Source: Bryobacterales bacterium
Lineage (GTDB): Bacteria > Acidobacteriota > Terriglobia > Bryobacterales > Bryobacteraceae
Direction of reading: 5' to 3'
NCBI GenBank assembly: GCA_016721425.1
Contig: JADKID010000041.1
Coordinates: 342,995-406,994 of the forward strand
DNA: 64,000 nt
Within the stretch, counting starts at the first letter, position 1. Each line of letters starts with the position of its first letter. Made by a program: the position numbers and the translations under genes. This document shows, in pieces, positions 8,812 through 16,433 of this stretch. The notes beneath the pieces are model-generated. The model searched no databases, was not told the origin of the DNA, and saw nothing but the letters and a program-made list of their open reading frames with translations.

Positions 8812-10119
8812 ATGGATGCAGCGCGCGCCATCGCCCGCGTGCTCCGCGGGGCGGGCCACGAGGTGTGGCTGGTTGGCGGGTGCGTTCGTGACCAGTTTCT
8901 GGGCCGGCGGTTGTCCGATATCGATCTCACCACCAGCGCGACGCCTGTTGAACTGCTGCGCCTCTTTCCGGGTTCGGATTCAGTGGGCGCTCACTTCGGC
9001 GTGGTTCTGGTCAATCAAGGCGGCGGTTCGATTGAGGTGGCCACGTACCGTTCCGAATCGAGCTATGCCGACGGCCGCCATCCGGGCAAGGTCCGTTTTG
9101 AGACCGACGTCCGGCGCGATCTGGCCCGGCGGGATTTCACCATCAATGCGCTGCTGGCCGATCCGTTCACTGGCGAAGTGGTGGACTATGTGGGGGGCCG
9201 TGCCGATCTGGATGCCCGCCTCATCCGCGCCATCGGAGAGCCGGCGGAGCGCTTTGCCGAAGACCATCTGCGCCTGCTCCGCGCCGTCCGCTTCGCCGCC
9301 CGACTGGGCTTCGAAATCGAGCCTGCCACGTTGGCTGCCATCCAACGACTCGCGCCCGAGATCGTGCGCATCTCCACCGAGCGTGTCCGGGACGAGTTGA
9401 CCCGAATGCTCACCGAGGGCGGCGCGCGACGCGCTTTTGAATTGTTGGACGCCACGGGTCTGCTGGCCGTTCTACTGCCGGAGGTGCACAGCATGCACGG
9501 CATTGAGCAGCCCGCCAACTTCCACCCAGAGGGCGACGTGTGGGTGCATACGCTCGGCCTGCTGGAGCGGTTGGAGCAGCCCTCTGTGGTGCTGGCGCTG
9601 GCCGCGCTTTTGCACGATGTGGGTAAACCGCCCACCCAGACGTTTGAGGATCGCATCCGGTTTAGCGGCCACGAGGAAGTGGGCGCGCGCCTGACGCGGG
9701 AGATTTTGACGCGGCTGAAGTACCCGAACGACGTGATCGATGAGGTGGCCGCGCTGGTCCGCCAGCACATGATGTTCAAGGACGCTCCGCAAATGGGCGA
9801 ATCGCGCTTCCGCCGGTTCGTCCGCCAGCCCGGATTGGAAACCCTGCTCGATCTGCACAGATTGGATCTGCTGGCCGCGGATCGCCCTCTGGATTCGCAC
9901 GAATTCGTCAGGAGGCGTCGGGACGCCATCCCGCCGGAGCAACTGCGCCCCGCGCCGCTGGCCACCGGTGACGATCTGATCGCGCTGGGCGCCCGGCCCG
10001 GCCCGCGCTTCGGCGCAATCCTGCATCAACTGGAAGACGAGCAACTGGAGGGACGCATCGTGACGCGCGCGGAGGCGCTCGAATTCCTCAAGCGAGCTTG
10101 GGCACAATCATCCACTTGA
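8812..10119 (+). CDS. cca: CCA tRNA nucleotidyltransferase / poly(A) polymerase family with HD domain
   Basis: Adds or repairs the 3' CCA end of tRNAs, or acts as a related class II nucleotidyltransferase. The N-terminal catalytic domain shows VGGCVRDQFLGR, the metal-binding DIDLTTSATP and RRDFTINALLADP. The RNA-binding head follows (RLLRAVRFAARLGFEIEP). From about residue 240 there is an HD phosphohydrolase domain (ALLHDVGKPPTQ), as in many bacterial CCA enzymes. I chose ATG 8812 because GAGG lies 5 bases upstream; an in-frame ATG at 8797 would add five residues. The 3' end overlaps the convergent phosphatase gene by 32 bases. Confidence 0.92.
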   Translation: MDAARAIARVLRGAGHEVWLVGGCVRDQFLGRRLSDIDLTTSATPVELLRLFPGSDSVGAHFGVVLVNQGGGSIEVATYRSESSYADGRHPGKVRFETDVRRDLARRDFTINALLADPFTGEVVDYVGGRADLDARLIRAIGEPAERFAEDHLRLLRAVRFAARLGFEIEPATLAAIQRLAPEIVRISTERVRDELTRMLTEGGARRAFELLDATGLLAVLLPEVHSMHGIEQPANFHPEGDVWVHTLGLLERLEQPSVVLALAALLHDVGKPPTQTFEDRIRFSGHEEVGARLTREILTRLKYPNDVIDEVAALVRQHMMFKDAPQMGESRFRRFVRQPGLETLLDLHRLDLLAADRPLDSHEFVRRRRDAIPPEQLRPAPLATGDDLIALGARPGPRFGAILHQLEDEQLEGRIVTRAEALEFLKRAWAQSST

Positions 10120-10540
10120 GTACACCGTGCGGCTTAGGCCCCAAACGATCGACGTCAATGCGGATCAACGCGCCCTTCTTGACCTCAATCCGCAGCGCCG
10201 GAGTGTTCAACAGATACGCCGCCAGGCGCCCGCAGATGGGCTCATGGGTGGCGCAGAGAATCTGGGGCTTGTCCTGGAAGAGCCGGATCTCATTCCAGGC
10301 GTCTTCCGGATTGGCGCCCGGTTCCAGAGTGGGTGTCTGTAAGATCTCGCCGCCGAAGATGGCCGCTGTCTGCAAGGCCCGAAGATAGGGACTGGAGAGG
10401 GTAAACATCGGCGTCAGGTTGGCGCGCCGCTTCACCGCGCGCAGCCGCTTCCGGCCCTCCGGAGTCAATGCTCTCTCCGGATCAGGCTGGCCGGGCCGCG
10501 GATCATCGGCGATGCCGTGGCGCAGCAGGTAGATCTGCAT
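10088..10540 (-). CDS. sixA: Histidine phosphatase family protein, SixA type
   Basis: A 150-residue single-domain member of the histidine phosphatase superfamily. The N-terminus MQIYLLRHG contains the catalytic RHG motif. A PERALTPEGRKRLRAV segment typical of SixA follows, and the second catalytic His is in CATHEPICG. SixA removes phosphate from phosphohistidine proteins such as HPt domains. The start is placed at the Met just before the RHG motif; GGAGG lies only 2 bases upstream, so the start is slightly uncertain. Its ATG shares bases with the ATG of the divergent membrane protein gene. Confidence 0.85.
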   Translation of the reverse strand: MQIYLLRHGIADDPRPGQPDPERALTPEGRKRLRAVKRRANLTPMFTLSSPYLRALQTAAIFGGEILQTPTLEPGANPEDAWNEIRLFQDKPQILCATHEPICGRLAAYLLNTPALRIEVKKGALIRIDVDRLGPKPHGVLKWMIVPKLA

Positions 10541-11753
10541 GGCCTCCATTTTGTCATACTGGGCTTCCATGCAGCAGGTCGCTTTCTGGTGCGCGCTTGG
10601 CGCGGCTGCCACAAGTTCGGTCTCGATTGCCGCCTATCAGATTCTGCTGGGCGCGGCGCTGGCGGCGATGCTGGCCGGGCGGATCCAGTGGCGCCTGCCC
10701 CGTCACTGGCAGGCCCTCGCATTCTTCTGTGGATGGACCTTGCTCTCGCTCGCCCTGAGTGACCTGCCGCGCGCCGGCGTACCCCAGATCCGCAAATTCT
10801 ATGTATGGGCGATGCTCTTTGTTGTGGCGGCGCTGCTGCGCGAGGTGCGCCACGTCAGGTGGCTCGTACTCGCCTGGTTGGCCGGCGGCACCCTTTCCGC
10901 ACTCCGTGGACTCTGGCAGTTTGGCGCCAAGTACGCCAAGGCGGCCGATGCCCATCAGGATTTCTATGCTGCCTACGTGGCTGACCGGATCACGGGCTTC
11001 ATGAGCCACTGGATGACGTTCTCCGGCCAGTTGATGATCGTGCTGCTGGCTGCCACCGCCCTGCTGCTGTGGGGGCGGCTGGAGGGTCGCGTAAAGCAGG
11101 TTGTGATCCTCTGCCTGCCGATTCTCTCTGTGGCTCTGGTACTGGCTCTGACGCGCGGCATTTGGATCGCTACGGGCGTCGGACTGGTGTACCTGCTCTG
11201 GTGCTGGCGCCGCTGGAGCGTGGCGCTAATTCCGGTCGTGGCCGTGGCTGCCTTCACCCTCGGCCCGCCTGCGCTACGGCAGCGCGTCACTTCGCTGGTC
11301 CGCCCGAGCGGGACGATGGATTCCAACCTGCATCGCGTCTACACCTTCCGCACCGGCCTGGAGATGATCGAGGCGCATCCCTGGTTTGGCCTCGGCCCGG
11401 AGCGTGTCGGCCCGCACTTCCGCGACTATGTCCCGCCGGACCTCCCGAAGGAACTGCCGGAGGGCTACTACGGCCATCTGCACAACATTTACGTCCATTT
11501 CGCGGCGGAGCGCGGCCTGCCGGCGATGCTGGCGCTGCTGTATTTCCTGCTGGCGACGCTCTGGGACTGGCTGCGTGCCGCGGCGCGTGCACCCGCGGAG
11601 AAGAAGTGGATCTTTCAAGCCGGCGTGGCCATCATGGTCGGCGTGCTGGTCACCGGGTTGTTTGAGTACAACCTGGGAGACAGCGAGATTCTGGGCATGA
11701 CGCTGGCGGCGATCGGGGCGGTGTCGGGGCAGATGGACCATGCGACAACGTAG
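10539..11753 (+). CDS. O-antigen ligase (Wzy/WaaL-like) family membrane protein
   Basis: A 404-residue inner-membrane protein with about 10-12 hydrophobic segments. The large periplasmic loop before the last helices has the family hallmark LHNIYVHFAAERG after HPWFGLGPERVG. Members join or polymerise undecaprenyl-linked glycans onto lipid A or other acceptors. No other glycan gene lies nearby, so it could also be a protein glycosyl ligase. The ATG at 10539 overlaps the start of the divergent sixA gene; an in-frame ATG at 10569 is possible and would remove this overlap. Confidence 0.8.
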   Translation: MASILSYWASMQQVAFWCALGAAATSSVSIAAYQILLGAALAAMLAGRIQWRLPRHWQALAFFCGWTLLSLALSDLPRAGVPQIRKFYVWAMLFVVAALLREVRHVRWLVLAWLAGGTLSALRGLWQFGAKYAKAADAHQDFYAAYVADRITGFMSHWMTFSGQLMIVLLAATALLLWGRLEGRVKQVVILCLPILSVALVLALTRGIWIATGVGLVYLLWCWRRWSVALIPVVAVAAFTLGPPALRQRVTSLVRPSGTMDSNLHRVYTFRTGLEMIEAHPWFGLGPERVGPHFRDYVPPDLPKELPEGYYGHLHNIYVHFAAERGLPAMLALLYFLLATLWDWLRAAARAPAEKKWIFQAGVAIMVGVLVTGLFEYNLGDSEILGMTLAAIGAVSGQMDHATT

Positions 11754-11815
11754 ACGTCCACGCCGTGGCTCGATTCTCCTTCTCGCTCACTCCGCGCGGC
11801 CCGCGGTCTTGCCTG

Positions 11816-12853
11816 CTACCGGTGTTGCGGGTTCGGCGCGGCGGGGCGGAATGCGCCGATGTGCCGGATCGTCACGGCGCCGGGGATGTTTTTGAGCGCG
11901 GCCTCCACGATGGCGCGCAGCGCCGCGGGTTCGCCCTCGGCCCGCAGGTTGATGACGAGCTCGTGGGCGGTCTCCGCGTCTGCCAGCAGATCCCCGTCCG
12001 GCTCCGGCTCCACGCCGTTTCCGCAGACACTCGCCTTGACGTAGCCCGCCGCCGATTCGTCGAATACCTTCAAGTGCGCGATGCGGATGCCTGCCGCCGT
12101 CAGGCTCGTGTCCAACTCGTCCAATAGCGGCCCGGCCACCATCGCCGGGCTCAGCGGGTGGCGCAACTGCAGCCCGGCATGGAGATTCAGCCACCCCAGC
12201 GCGGCCTCGGCCTCCGCGTACCGCCCGTAGTCCACGGTGAGCCGCCGCGCACCTGCCACGCGGCGTCCGGATAGCACTTCATCCAGCCACTCCTCCACCC
12301 CGGCGCCGGTCCTGGCGCTGAGGCGATAGTCCACATCCATCTCCAAGGCCGGCCCGGCGTCGCACTTGCCGGCGCAGAGGATATCGGCCTCTTCGAGCTG
12401 ATTCCGGAAGAGATAGCTCACATCCTCGCCCGCGCGCCCATCCATGACCTCGGCTGCCAGCCGCGGATCCACCAGCACGGTCAGCGGCGCCACGCGCAAT
12501 TGATCCCGGTGCAGCGCCTTCAGGGGACGAACCACCGTGGCCGAGATGTCGATGCAACTGCCCACCGGCTCGGCGAAGATTACGTCCGGGTTGTGCACCC
12601 GCAGGCGATCCGCCGCGTCCACCAGATCCGAGAACCGGCAGCAGAAGCACCCGCCGGCCACCTCCTCCGCCTGCACCGATTGCGCACCCGCAAAACGCGT
12701 ATCCACGAGGCCCGCGTCCTGGTCGTTGAGGATCGCCGCGACACGCAGTCCGCGCGCCGAAAGCACCTGCGCCGCTTTCAGGATGAGCGTCGTCTTGCCC
12801 GCGCCCAGAAAGCCGCCCACCATCACCAGCACCGGGACTCGCTCTTCTTTCAT
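11816..12853 (-). CDS. CobW/G3E family GTPase (metal chaperone type)
   Basis: A protein of about 345 residues. The P-loop reads GGFLGAGKTT near residue 10. The metal-binding motif of COG0523 proteins, here GGCFCCRFSDL, lies near 70, and the later NQLEEADILCAGKCD segment occupies the base-recognition region. G3E GTPases load metals such as zinc, cobalt or nickel into target proteins. The C-terminal part is shorter and less like the usual CobW_C domain. The start is the ATG at 12853; a TTG seven codons upstream is less likely. It is divergent from the SSS symporter gene across 85 bases, which hints at a link with the sugar module. Confidence 0.85.
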   Translation of the reverse strand: MKEERVPVLVMVGGFLGAGKTTLILKAAQVLSARGLRVAAILNDQDAGLVDTRFAGAQSVQAEEVAGGCFCCRFSDLVDAADRLRVHNPDVIFAEPVGSCIDISATVVRPLKALHRDQLRVAPLTVLVDPRLAAEVMDGRAGEDVSYLFRNQLEEADILCAGKCDAGPALEMDVDYRLSARTGAGVEEWLDEVLSGRRVAGARRLTVDYGRYAEAEAALGWLNLHAGLQLRHPLSPAMVAGPLLDELDTSLTAAGIRIAHLKVFDESAAGYVKASVCGNGVEPEPDGDLLADAETAHELVINLRAEGEPAALRAIVEAALKNIPGAVTIRHIGAFRPAAPNPQHR

Positions 12854-12938
12854 GTTGACACCAACCTTTACCAACGATACTATTCATCGGGGTGCAAGCG
12901 ATTGCAGGCTGCGCCGCCACAGGAGATTTTCACCACCC

Positions 12939-14648
12939 ATGTACCCCGCCCTCCTCCTCGCCGCGGAGCCGTCCCGCCTCATTTCCCTCGGTGGCATTGA
13001 CATCGCCATCATTGCAATCTACTTCGTCGTTGTCCTCATCATTGGCTTCTACCTGAAAGGGCAGTCATCCACGGGCGAGGACTTCTTCATGGCCGGCCGC
13101 GAGATGACGGCCTGGATTGCGGGCCTCAGTTTTCTCTCGGCCAACCTCGGCTCCCTGGAATTGATGGGGTGGGCCGCCGCCGCCTATCAGTACGGCATTC
13201 TGGCTACCCACTGGTATTGGATCGGCGCCATCCCCGCTATGTTGTTCCTCGGCATCGTGATGATGCCGTTCTACTACATCTCCAAGACCCACTCCGTCCC
13301 CGGCTACCTGCAACTGCGCTTTGGCGAGCCCTCCCGCGCGCTGTCAGCCGTCAGCTTCGGCTTCATGACCGTGCTGATGTCCGGCATCAATATGTACTCC
13401 ATGGCGCTGGTGATGAAAGTGGTGCTCGGCTGGGACATCAACTTCTCCATCTGGGTGAGCTCCATTACGGTGGCCATCTATGTGGCGCTGGGCGGCCTGC
13501 GCTCGGCCATCTTCAACGAGGTGCTCCAGTTCATTCTGATCTGGGTGGGCGCGTTGGTGATCCCCATCGTCGGCATGATCGAGGCCGGCGGCTGGGACGG
13601 CATGGTGGCCCGCATTCACCAGAACTTCCCCGGCCAGGATTACACCCACCTCTGGTCCACCATGGGCTCATTCACCGACAATCCGATGGGCATCCACTGG
13701 ACGGGCATCGTGCTCGGCCTCGGCTGGGTGATCAGCTTTGGCTACTGGACCACGGATTTCCTCGTCGTCCAGCGCGTGCTTGCCGCCAAGGATCTGCGCG
13801 CCGCCAAGATGGCGCCCATCATCGGCGCCACGTTCAAGATGTTCGTGCCCGCCATCGTTATCCTGCCCGGCCTGCTGGCTCTCGCGGTGCTGCCCTTCAA
13901 GCTCACCGGCGAAGACGTCGCGCTGGCCACCGGAGGCCACAGCTACAACGAAGTGCTGCCCATCATGCTGGCCCGCTACTGCGGACCCGGCCTGCTGGGC
14001 CTCGGCATCACCGCCCTGATCGCCGGCTTCATGAGCGGCATGGCCGGCAACGTCAGCGCCTTCGCGACAGTCTGGACCTACGACATCTACCGGGCATTCT
14101 GGAAGAAGGACGCCGACGACGCCCACTACGTCTCCATGGGCCGCTGGTGCACCATCCTCGGCGTGCTGGTGTCCATCGGCACCGCCTACATGGTGATGGA
14201 GTTCAAGTCCATCATGGATTACGTCCAGGCCCTCTTCAGCTTCTTCATCGCGCCGCTATTTGGCACCGTCATCCTCGGCATGCTTTGGAAACGCGCCACC
14301 GGCCCGGGCGGCTTCTGGGGGCTGCTCAGCGGCACGGTCGCCTCTGTCGCCATGTGGGGGTGGGTCAAGATGGACCCTTCCGCCATCCGCTACATCGCGC
14401 TCTCGCCCAACGCCAAGGATATGGCCGAGAATATGTACCGCGCTCTCTGGTCGTGGCTGATCTGCGTCATCGTCACGGTTGTGGTCAGCCTGCTCACTGA
14501 GCCCAAACCGGAAAAGGAGCTGGCCGGTCTGGTCTACGGCTGCACGGAGATCCCCTCTGAGGCCCAAGTGCCTATGTATCAGCGGCCCATGTTCTGGGCC
14601 GTTATCGTCATTGTCGTTTTCCTGATTCTGCAGATCATGTTCTGGTAA
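12939..14648 (+). CDS. Sodium:solute symporter (SSS family)
   Basis: A 569-residue transporter with about 14 hydrophobic segments. It carries family features such as STGEDFFMAGREM in the first loop, ISKTHSVPGYLQLRFG, and GLITALIAGFMSGMAGNVSAF-like residues in the second half. Members of the SGLT branch take up sugars or related solutes with sodium. The ATG at 12939 has AGGAG 13 bases upstream, a rather long spacing. It begins a tight operon with a small membrane protein (5-base gap), a sugar isomerase and a ribulokinase, so a pentose or 6-deoxyhexose is the likely substrate. Confidence 0.9.
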   Translation: MYPALLLAAEPSRLISLGGIDIAIIAIYFVVVLIIGFYLKGQSSTGEDFFMAGREMTAWIAGLSFLSANLGSLELMGWAAAAYQYGILATHWYWIGAIPAMLFLGIVMMPFYYISKTHSVPGYLQLRFGEPSRALSAVSFGFMTVLMSGINMYSMALVMKVVLGWDINFSIWVSSITVAIYVALGGLRSAIFNEVLQFILIWVGALVIPIVGMIEAGGWDGMVARIHQNFPGQDYTHLWSTMGSFTDNPMGIHWTGIVLGLGWVISFGYWTTDFLVVQRVLAAKDLRAAKMAPIIGATFKMFVPAIVILPGLLALAVLPFKLTGEDVALATGGHSYNEVLPIMLARYCGPGLLGLGITALIAGFMSGMAGNVSAFATVWTYDIYRAFWKKDADDAHYVSMGRWCTILGVLVSIGTAYMVMEFKSIMDYVQALFSFFIAPLFGTVILGMLWKRATGPGGFWGLLSGTVASVAMWGWVKMDPSAIRYIALSPNAKDMAENMYRALWSWLICVIVTVVVSLLTEPKPEKELAGLVYGCTEIPSEAQVPMYQRPMFWAVIVIVVFLILQIMFW

Positions 14649-14653
14649 CCACC

Positions 14654-14863
14654 ATGCCCAAAAACATCTCCATCTGGTTTTTCACGGGCGCGCTGCTCCT
14701 CATCTATGGCGTCCTGATTCTGGCCACCGGCGTCTGGGCTCTCTCGCATCCGCCGGAGCATCCGGTGGTGCTGGCCAGCCTCCATATCGATATCTGGTGG
14801 GGCGTGCTCCTGACCCTCATCGGCCTCCTCTACTGCTGGAAATTCGCTCCTGGAAAGGAATAA
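14654..14863 (+). CDS. Small two-helix membrane protein in sugar operon
   Basis: A 69-residue protein with two hydrophobic helices, IWFFTGALLLIYGVLILA and IWWGVLLTLIGLLYCW, joined by a short polar stretch with SHPPEHP. It sits 5 bases after the symporter gene and just before the isomerase gene, so it is co-transcribed with them. I do not recognise a named family. By position it could be an accessory subunit of the symporter; this is inference. Confidence 0.7.
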   Translation: MPKNISIWFFTGALLLIYGVLILATGVWALSHPPEHPVVLASLHIDIWWGVLLTLIGLLYCWKFAPGKE

Positions 14864-14868
14864 TACTC

Positions 14869-16278
14869 ATGGCAAATAAACAGACCTTCGGCGTCATCGT
14901 CGGCAACCGCGGCTTCTTCCCGGATCACCTGGCCAAGACCGGCCGCGAAGAGATCATTCGTGTGCTGGAAGCCGCCGGCTACGGAGTGGTAGTTCTCTCT
15001 CCCGAAGACACGAAGTACGGCGCGGTGGAGTCCCGCTCGGATTCCCGCAAGTGCGCCGAGCTCTTTGACCGCCACCGCCACGAGATCGACGGCATCATCA
15101 TCACGCTGCCCAATTTCGGCGAAGAGCGCGGCCAGGTGGAGGCTCTGCGCGCCGCCGGCCTCAACGTGCCCGTTCTGGTTCAGGCCACGCCCGATCGCGC
15201 CGATAACATGACCATCGCCGTCCGCCGCGATAGCTTCTGCGGCAAGATGAGCACCTGCAACAATCTCACGCAGTACAAGATCCCGTATTCGCTCACCACG
15301 CTGCACACCGAGGCGCTCGATAGCCCCGAGTTCGCCAAGGATCTGGCGTGGTTTGCCGCCGTCTGCCGCGTGGTCAAAGGCCTGCGCAACTGCCGCGTCG
15401 GCGCCATCGGCGCGCGCCCCACGGCGTTCAATACCGTGCGCTACAGCGAAAAGCTCTTCGAGGGCTCTGGCATCGACGTCGATACGCTCGACCTCAGCGA
15501 AGTCTTCGGCCGCATAGGCCGGCTCAAGGACTCCGACGACGCCGTACAGGCCAAGCTCGCCGAGATCAAGGCGTACGTCTCCACGCACGGCATCACCGAG
15601 GACGCGCTGGTCAAAATGGCCAAGCTCGGCGCGGTGGTCGATGGCTGGATGAAGGACAACGAAATCACGGTGACGGCCGTGCAATGCTGGACCTCGATGG
15701 AGGAGTATTTCGGCGTTGTGCCCTGCACCATCATGAGCATGATGTCCAACAAGCTCCAGCCCAGCGGCTGCGAAGTGGACGTGCCCGGCGTGGTCGGCAT
15801 GTACGCCCTGGCGCTCGCATCGGATTCGCCCAGCGCGCTGCTCGATTGGAATAACAACTACGGCGACGATCCGGATAAGGCCGTCTGCTTCCACTGCTCC
15901 AACCTGCCCAAGCACTTCTTTGAGACGGCACGGATGGACTACCAGGAGATCATCGCCGGCACGGTAGGCAAGCTGAATACGTTCGGCACCATCGTCGGCA
16001 AGGTGAAGGCATCGCCGATGACGTACTTCCGCGTCTCCACTACCGACAGCAAGGGCAAGATCAGCGGCTATCTGGGCGAGGGCGAGTTCACCAGTGATCC
16101 GCTGGAAACGTTCGGCGGCGCGGGCGTGGTGAAGATCCCGAACCTGCAAGGGCTGCTGCGCTTCATCTGTGAGAACGGCTTCGAGCACCACGTGGCGGCC
16201 AACCTCTCCAACGTGGCCGGGGCTGTTTACGAGGCGGGGAAGAACTACCTCGGCTGGGATCTACACTGGCACAAGTAG
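14869..16278 (+). CDS. L-fucose/L-arabinose isomerase family protein
   Basis: A cytoplasmic isomerase of 469 residues. The N-terminal Rossmann-like domain begins FGVIVGNRGFFPDHLAK. Residues VQCWTSMEEYFGVVPC and the later EVDVPGVVGMYAL match the metal-binding core of the fucose isomerase family, which interconverts aldoses and ketoses with manganese. AAGGAA lies 8 bases before the ATG. The downstream ribulokinase suggests the product is L-ribulose or a similar ketose, making this an alternative L-arabinose isomerase. The exact sugar is inferred from context. Confidence 0.82.
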   Translation: MANKQTFGVIVGNRGFFPDHLAKTGREEIIRVLEAAGYGVVVLSPEDTKYGAVESRSDSRKCAELFDRHRHEIDGIIITLPNFGEERGQVEALRAAGLNVPVLVQATPDRADNMTIAVRRDSFCGKMSTCNNLTQYKIPYSLTTLHTEALDSPEFAKDLAWFAAVCRVVKGLRNCRVGAIGARPTAFNTVRYSEKLFEGSGIDVDTLDLSEVFGRIGRLKDSDDAVQAKLAEIKAYVSTHGITEDALVKMAKLGAVVDGWMKDNEITVTAVQCWTSMEEYFGVVPCTIMSMMSNKLQPSGCEVDVPGVVGMYALALASDSPSALLDWNNNYGDDPDKAVCFHCSNLPKHFFETARMDYQEIIAGTVGKLNTFGTIVGKVKASPMTYFRVSTTDSKGKISGYLGEGEFTSDPLETFGGAGVVKIPNLQGLLRFICENGFEHHVAANLSNVAGAVYEAGKNYLGWDLHWHK

Positions 16279-16293
16279 TCTGAGTTTCCCGGG

Positions 16294-16382
16294 GGGCGGG
16301 CGCCCTCGCCCGCAGCCGGCCCCCCGGCCGGCTCCACTTCCGGGCGGACGAGGGCGTCCGCCGCGGTCCAGGGGGACCGCCC
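16294..16382. repeat. Cluster of four GC-rich hairpins between isomerase and kinase genes
   Basis: Four perfect stems follow each other: GCGGGCG/CGCCCGC (16296-16313), AGCCGGCC/GGCCGGCT (16314-16333), GGCGGACG/CGTCCGCC (16343-16362) and GCGGTCC/GGACCGC (16363-16380), all with 4-base loops. The first hairpin is also nearly the reverse complement of the third. No T-tract follows, so this is not a standard terminator; it resembles a REP/BIME-type element and could set the kinase to isomerase expression ratio. Confidence 0.7.
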
Positions 16383-16433
16383 CACGGCAACAACGGATTC
16401 AAGTACATTCATACGATCATCCAGGAGTAGCCC

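Noticed and set aside
12537..12938. Upstream in-frame extension of the symporter gene
   Set aside because: It overlaps the oppositely coded GTPase gene, has no transporter features, and the ATG at 12939 starts directly before the first helix.
13169..14500. Alternative plus-strand frame of 443 codons inside the symporter gene
   Set aside because: Arg/His-rich frame-shifted reading of a transporter with clear membrane helices in the other frame.
14830..16191. Minus-strand open frame of 453 codons opposite the isomerase gene
   Set aside because: Low-complexity antisense sequence (Ala, Val, Asp, His) with no family features.
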